A DNA stretch of 64,000 nucleotides from a virus. The stretch is taken from the IMG/VR virus record IMGVR_UViG_3300032268_000973, positions 62,001 through 126,000 of that record; one strand, 5' to 3'. Shown here piece by piece: positions 63,710-64,000 of this stretch. A model generated the notes under the pieces. That model was given only the letters and a program-made list of their open reading frames with translations. It did not search any database and was not told where the DNA came from. Each line of letters begins with the position of its first letter. The first letter of the stretch is position 1. The position numbers and the translations under genes were made by a program.

Positions 63710-64000
63710 ATGTGTACTTGTTTTTACATTGAAGTCCCATTTGAATTGTCCACCAGTGGAGGGCAACAATTGTATGTTGTGTATACAGATTGTAACGGAG
63801 TTACTCAAAATACAAATACCGCGACTCTCCCAACAATAAATATTTCAGGAGGATTTGCATTCTATGTTTGTTCATTTTTATCTAATGCTCCGACTTTCAA
63901 ATATGGCTTTTTCGGTGATATCGAAGTAATTGGTGGTATTACAGTTACAGACACTGGAAACAGTTGTATTGATGATTCGAGTTGTTATCCCTCAGTCACA
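63710..64000 (+). CDS. Fibre protein, 3' partial at window edge
   Basis: ATG at 63710; 97 codons are open to the end of the window. The start CTCFYIEVPFE and the segment YVVYTDCNGVTQNT match the first domain of the protein at 56214 (CTCFYYDVIID, YVDYIDCSGNSQQD). It is therefore the start of a second fibre of that subtype. The remainder lies outside the window. Confidence 0.75.
   Translation, partial: MCTCFYIEVPFELSTSGGQQLYVVYTDCNGVTQNTNTATLPTINISGGFAFYVCSFLSNAPTFKYGFFGDIEVIGGITVTDTGNSCIDDSSCYPSVT

Noticed and set aside
1-64000. Recoded genetic code (stop reassignment)
   Set aside because: TAA (1516), TAG (3974) and TGA (3648) all end genes at sensible places.
1-64000. Bacterial chromosome polysaccharide locus
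   Set aside because: No flippase, polymerase, housekeeping or secretion genes; S74 fibre, gene overlaps and fibre genes without signal peptides favour a phage. A prophage in a host genome cannot be fully excluded.

Overview
The window looks like part of a large tailed-phage genome whose probable host is a member of the Bacteroidota. It is AT-rich and very densely packed. Genes are chained by ATGA, GTGA and TAATG overlaps, all three stop codons are used, and no housekeeping, ribosomal or tRNA genes are visible. Phage identity rests on the long collagen-like fibre protein that ends in a peptidase-S74 self-cleaving chaperone domain and on the modular fibre proteins at both ends. The host guess rests on SprB-like repeats, delta-60 repeats and BspA/DUF285 repeats in the fibres, and on A-rich leaders without Shine-Dalgarno sequences. 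It is an inference; no capsid, terminase or polymerase gene is present to confirm taxonomy.

Layout: (A) 1-3976 (+), virion proteins with SprB-like modules. (B) 4036-8944 (+), a 1524-residue GTS-repeat fibre with an S74 C-terminus and a small partner. (C) 9025-29780 (+), glycosyltransferases (including two GT7 enzymes with a LamG domain inserted in the catalytic domain), a methyltransferase, an epimerase, Fe/2OG oxygenases, five consecutive radical-SAM proteins and five SGNH-hydrolase-like proteins. (D) 38460-29792 (-), a nucleotide-sugar operon: four enzymes of the SDR and RmlC type, a split thiamine-diphosphate enzyme (alpha and beta at opposite ends), GT-like proteins and two SGNH proteins. 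(E) 38541-48049 (+), a carbamoyltransferase with a 38-residue partner, a protein with three tandem Hint domains, a SET-domain protein, three more 2OG oxygenases, a sixth radical-SAM protein and two SGNH proteins. (F) 56102-48050 (-), GT9, a 1914-residue seven-domain glycan-modifying protein, an FkbM methyltransferase and a GNAT. (G) 56214-64000 (+), fibre proteins with Thr-Pro-rich linkers.

How it may work together: about 47 kb of sugar synthesis, transfer and modification genes is bracketed by genes for Thr/Ser-rich and Pro-rich fibres. The simplest model is that the phage builds an unusual decorated glycan (carbamoyl, acyl, methyl, pyruvyl and hydroxyl groups) and attaches it either to its own fibre stalks or to the host surface. 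The heptosyltransferase-like (BAHT) domain, a family that glycosylates Ser/Thr of bacterial adhesins, favours protein targets. This is inference from gene content.
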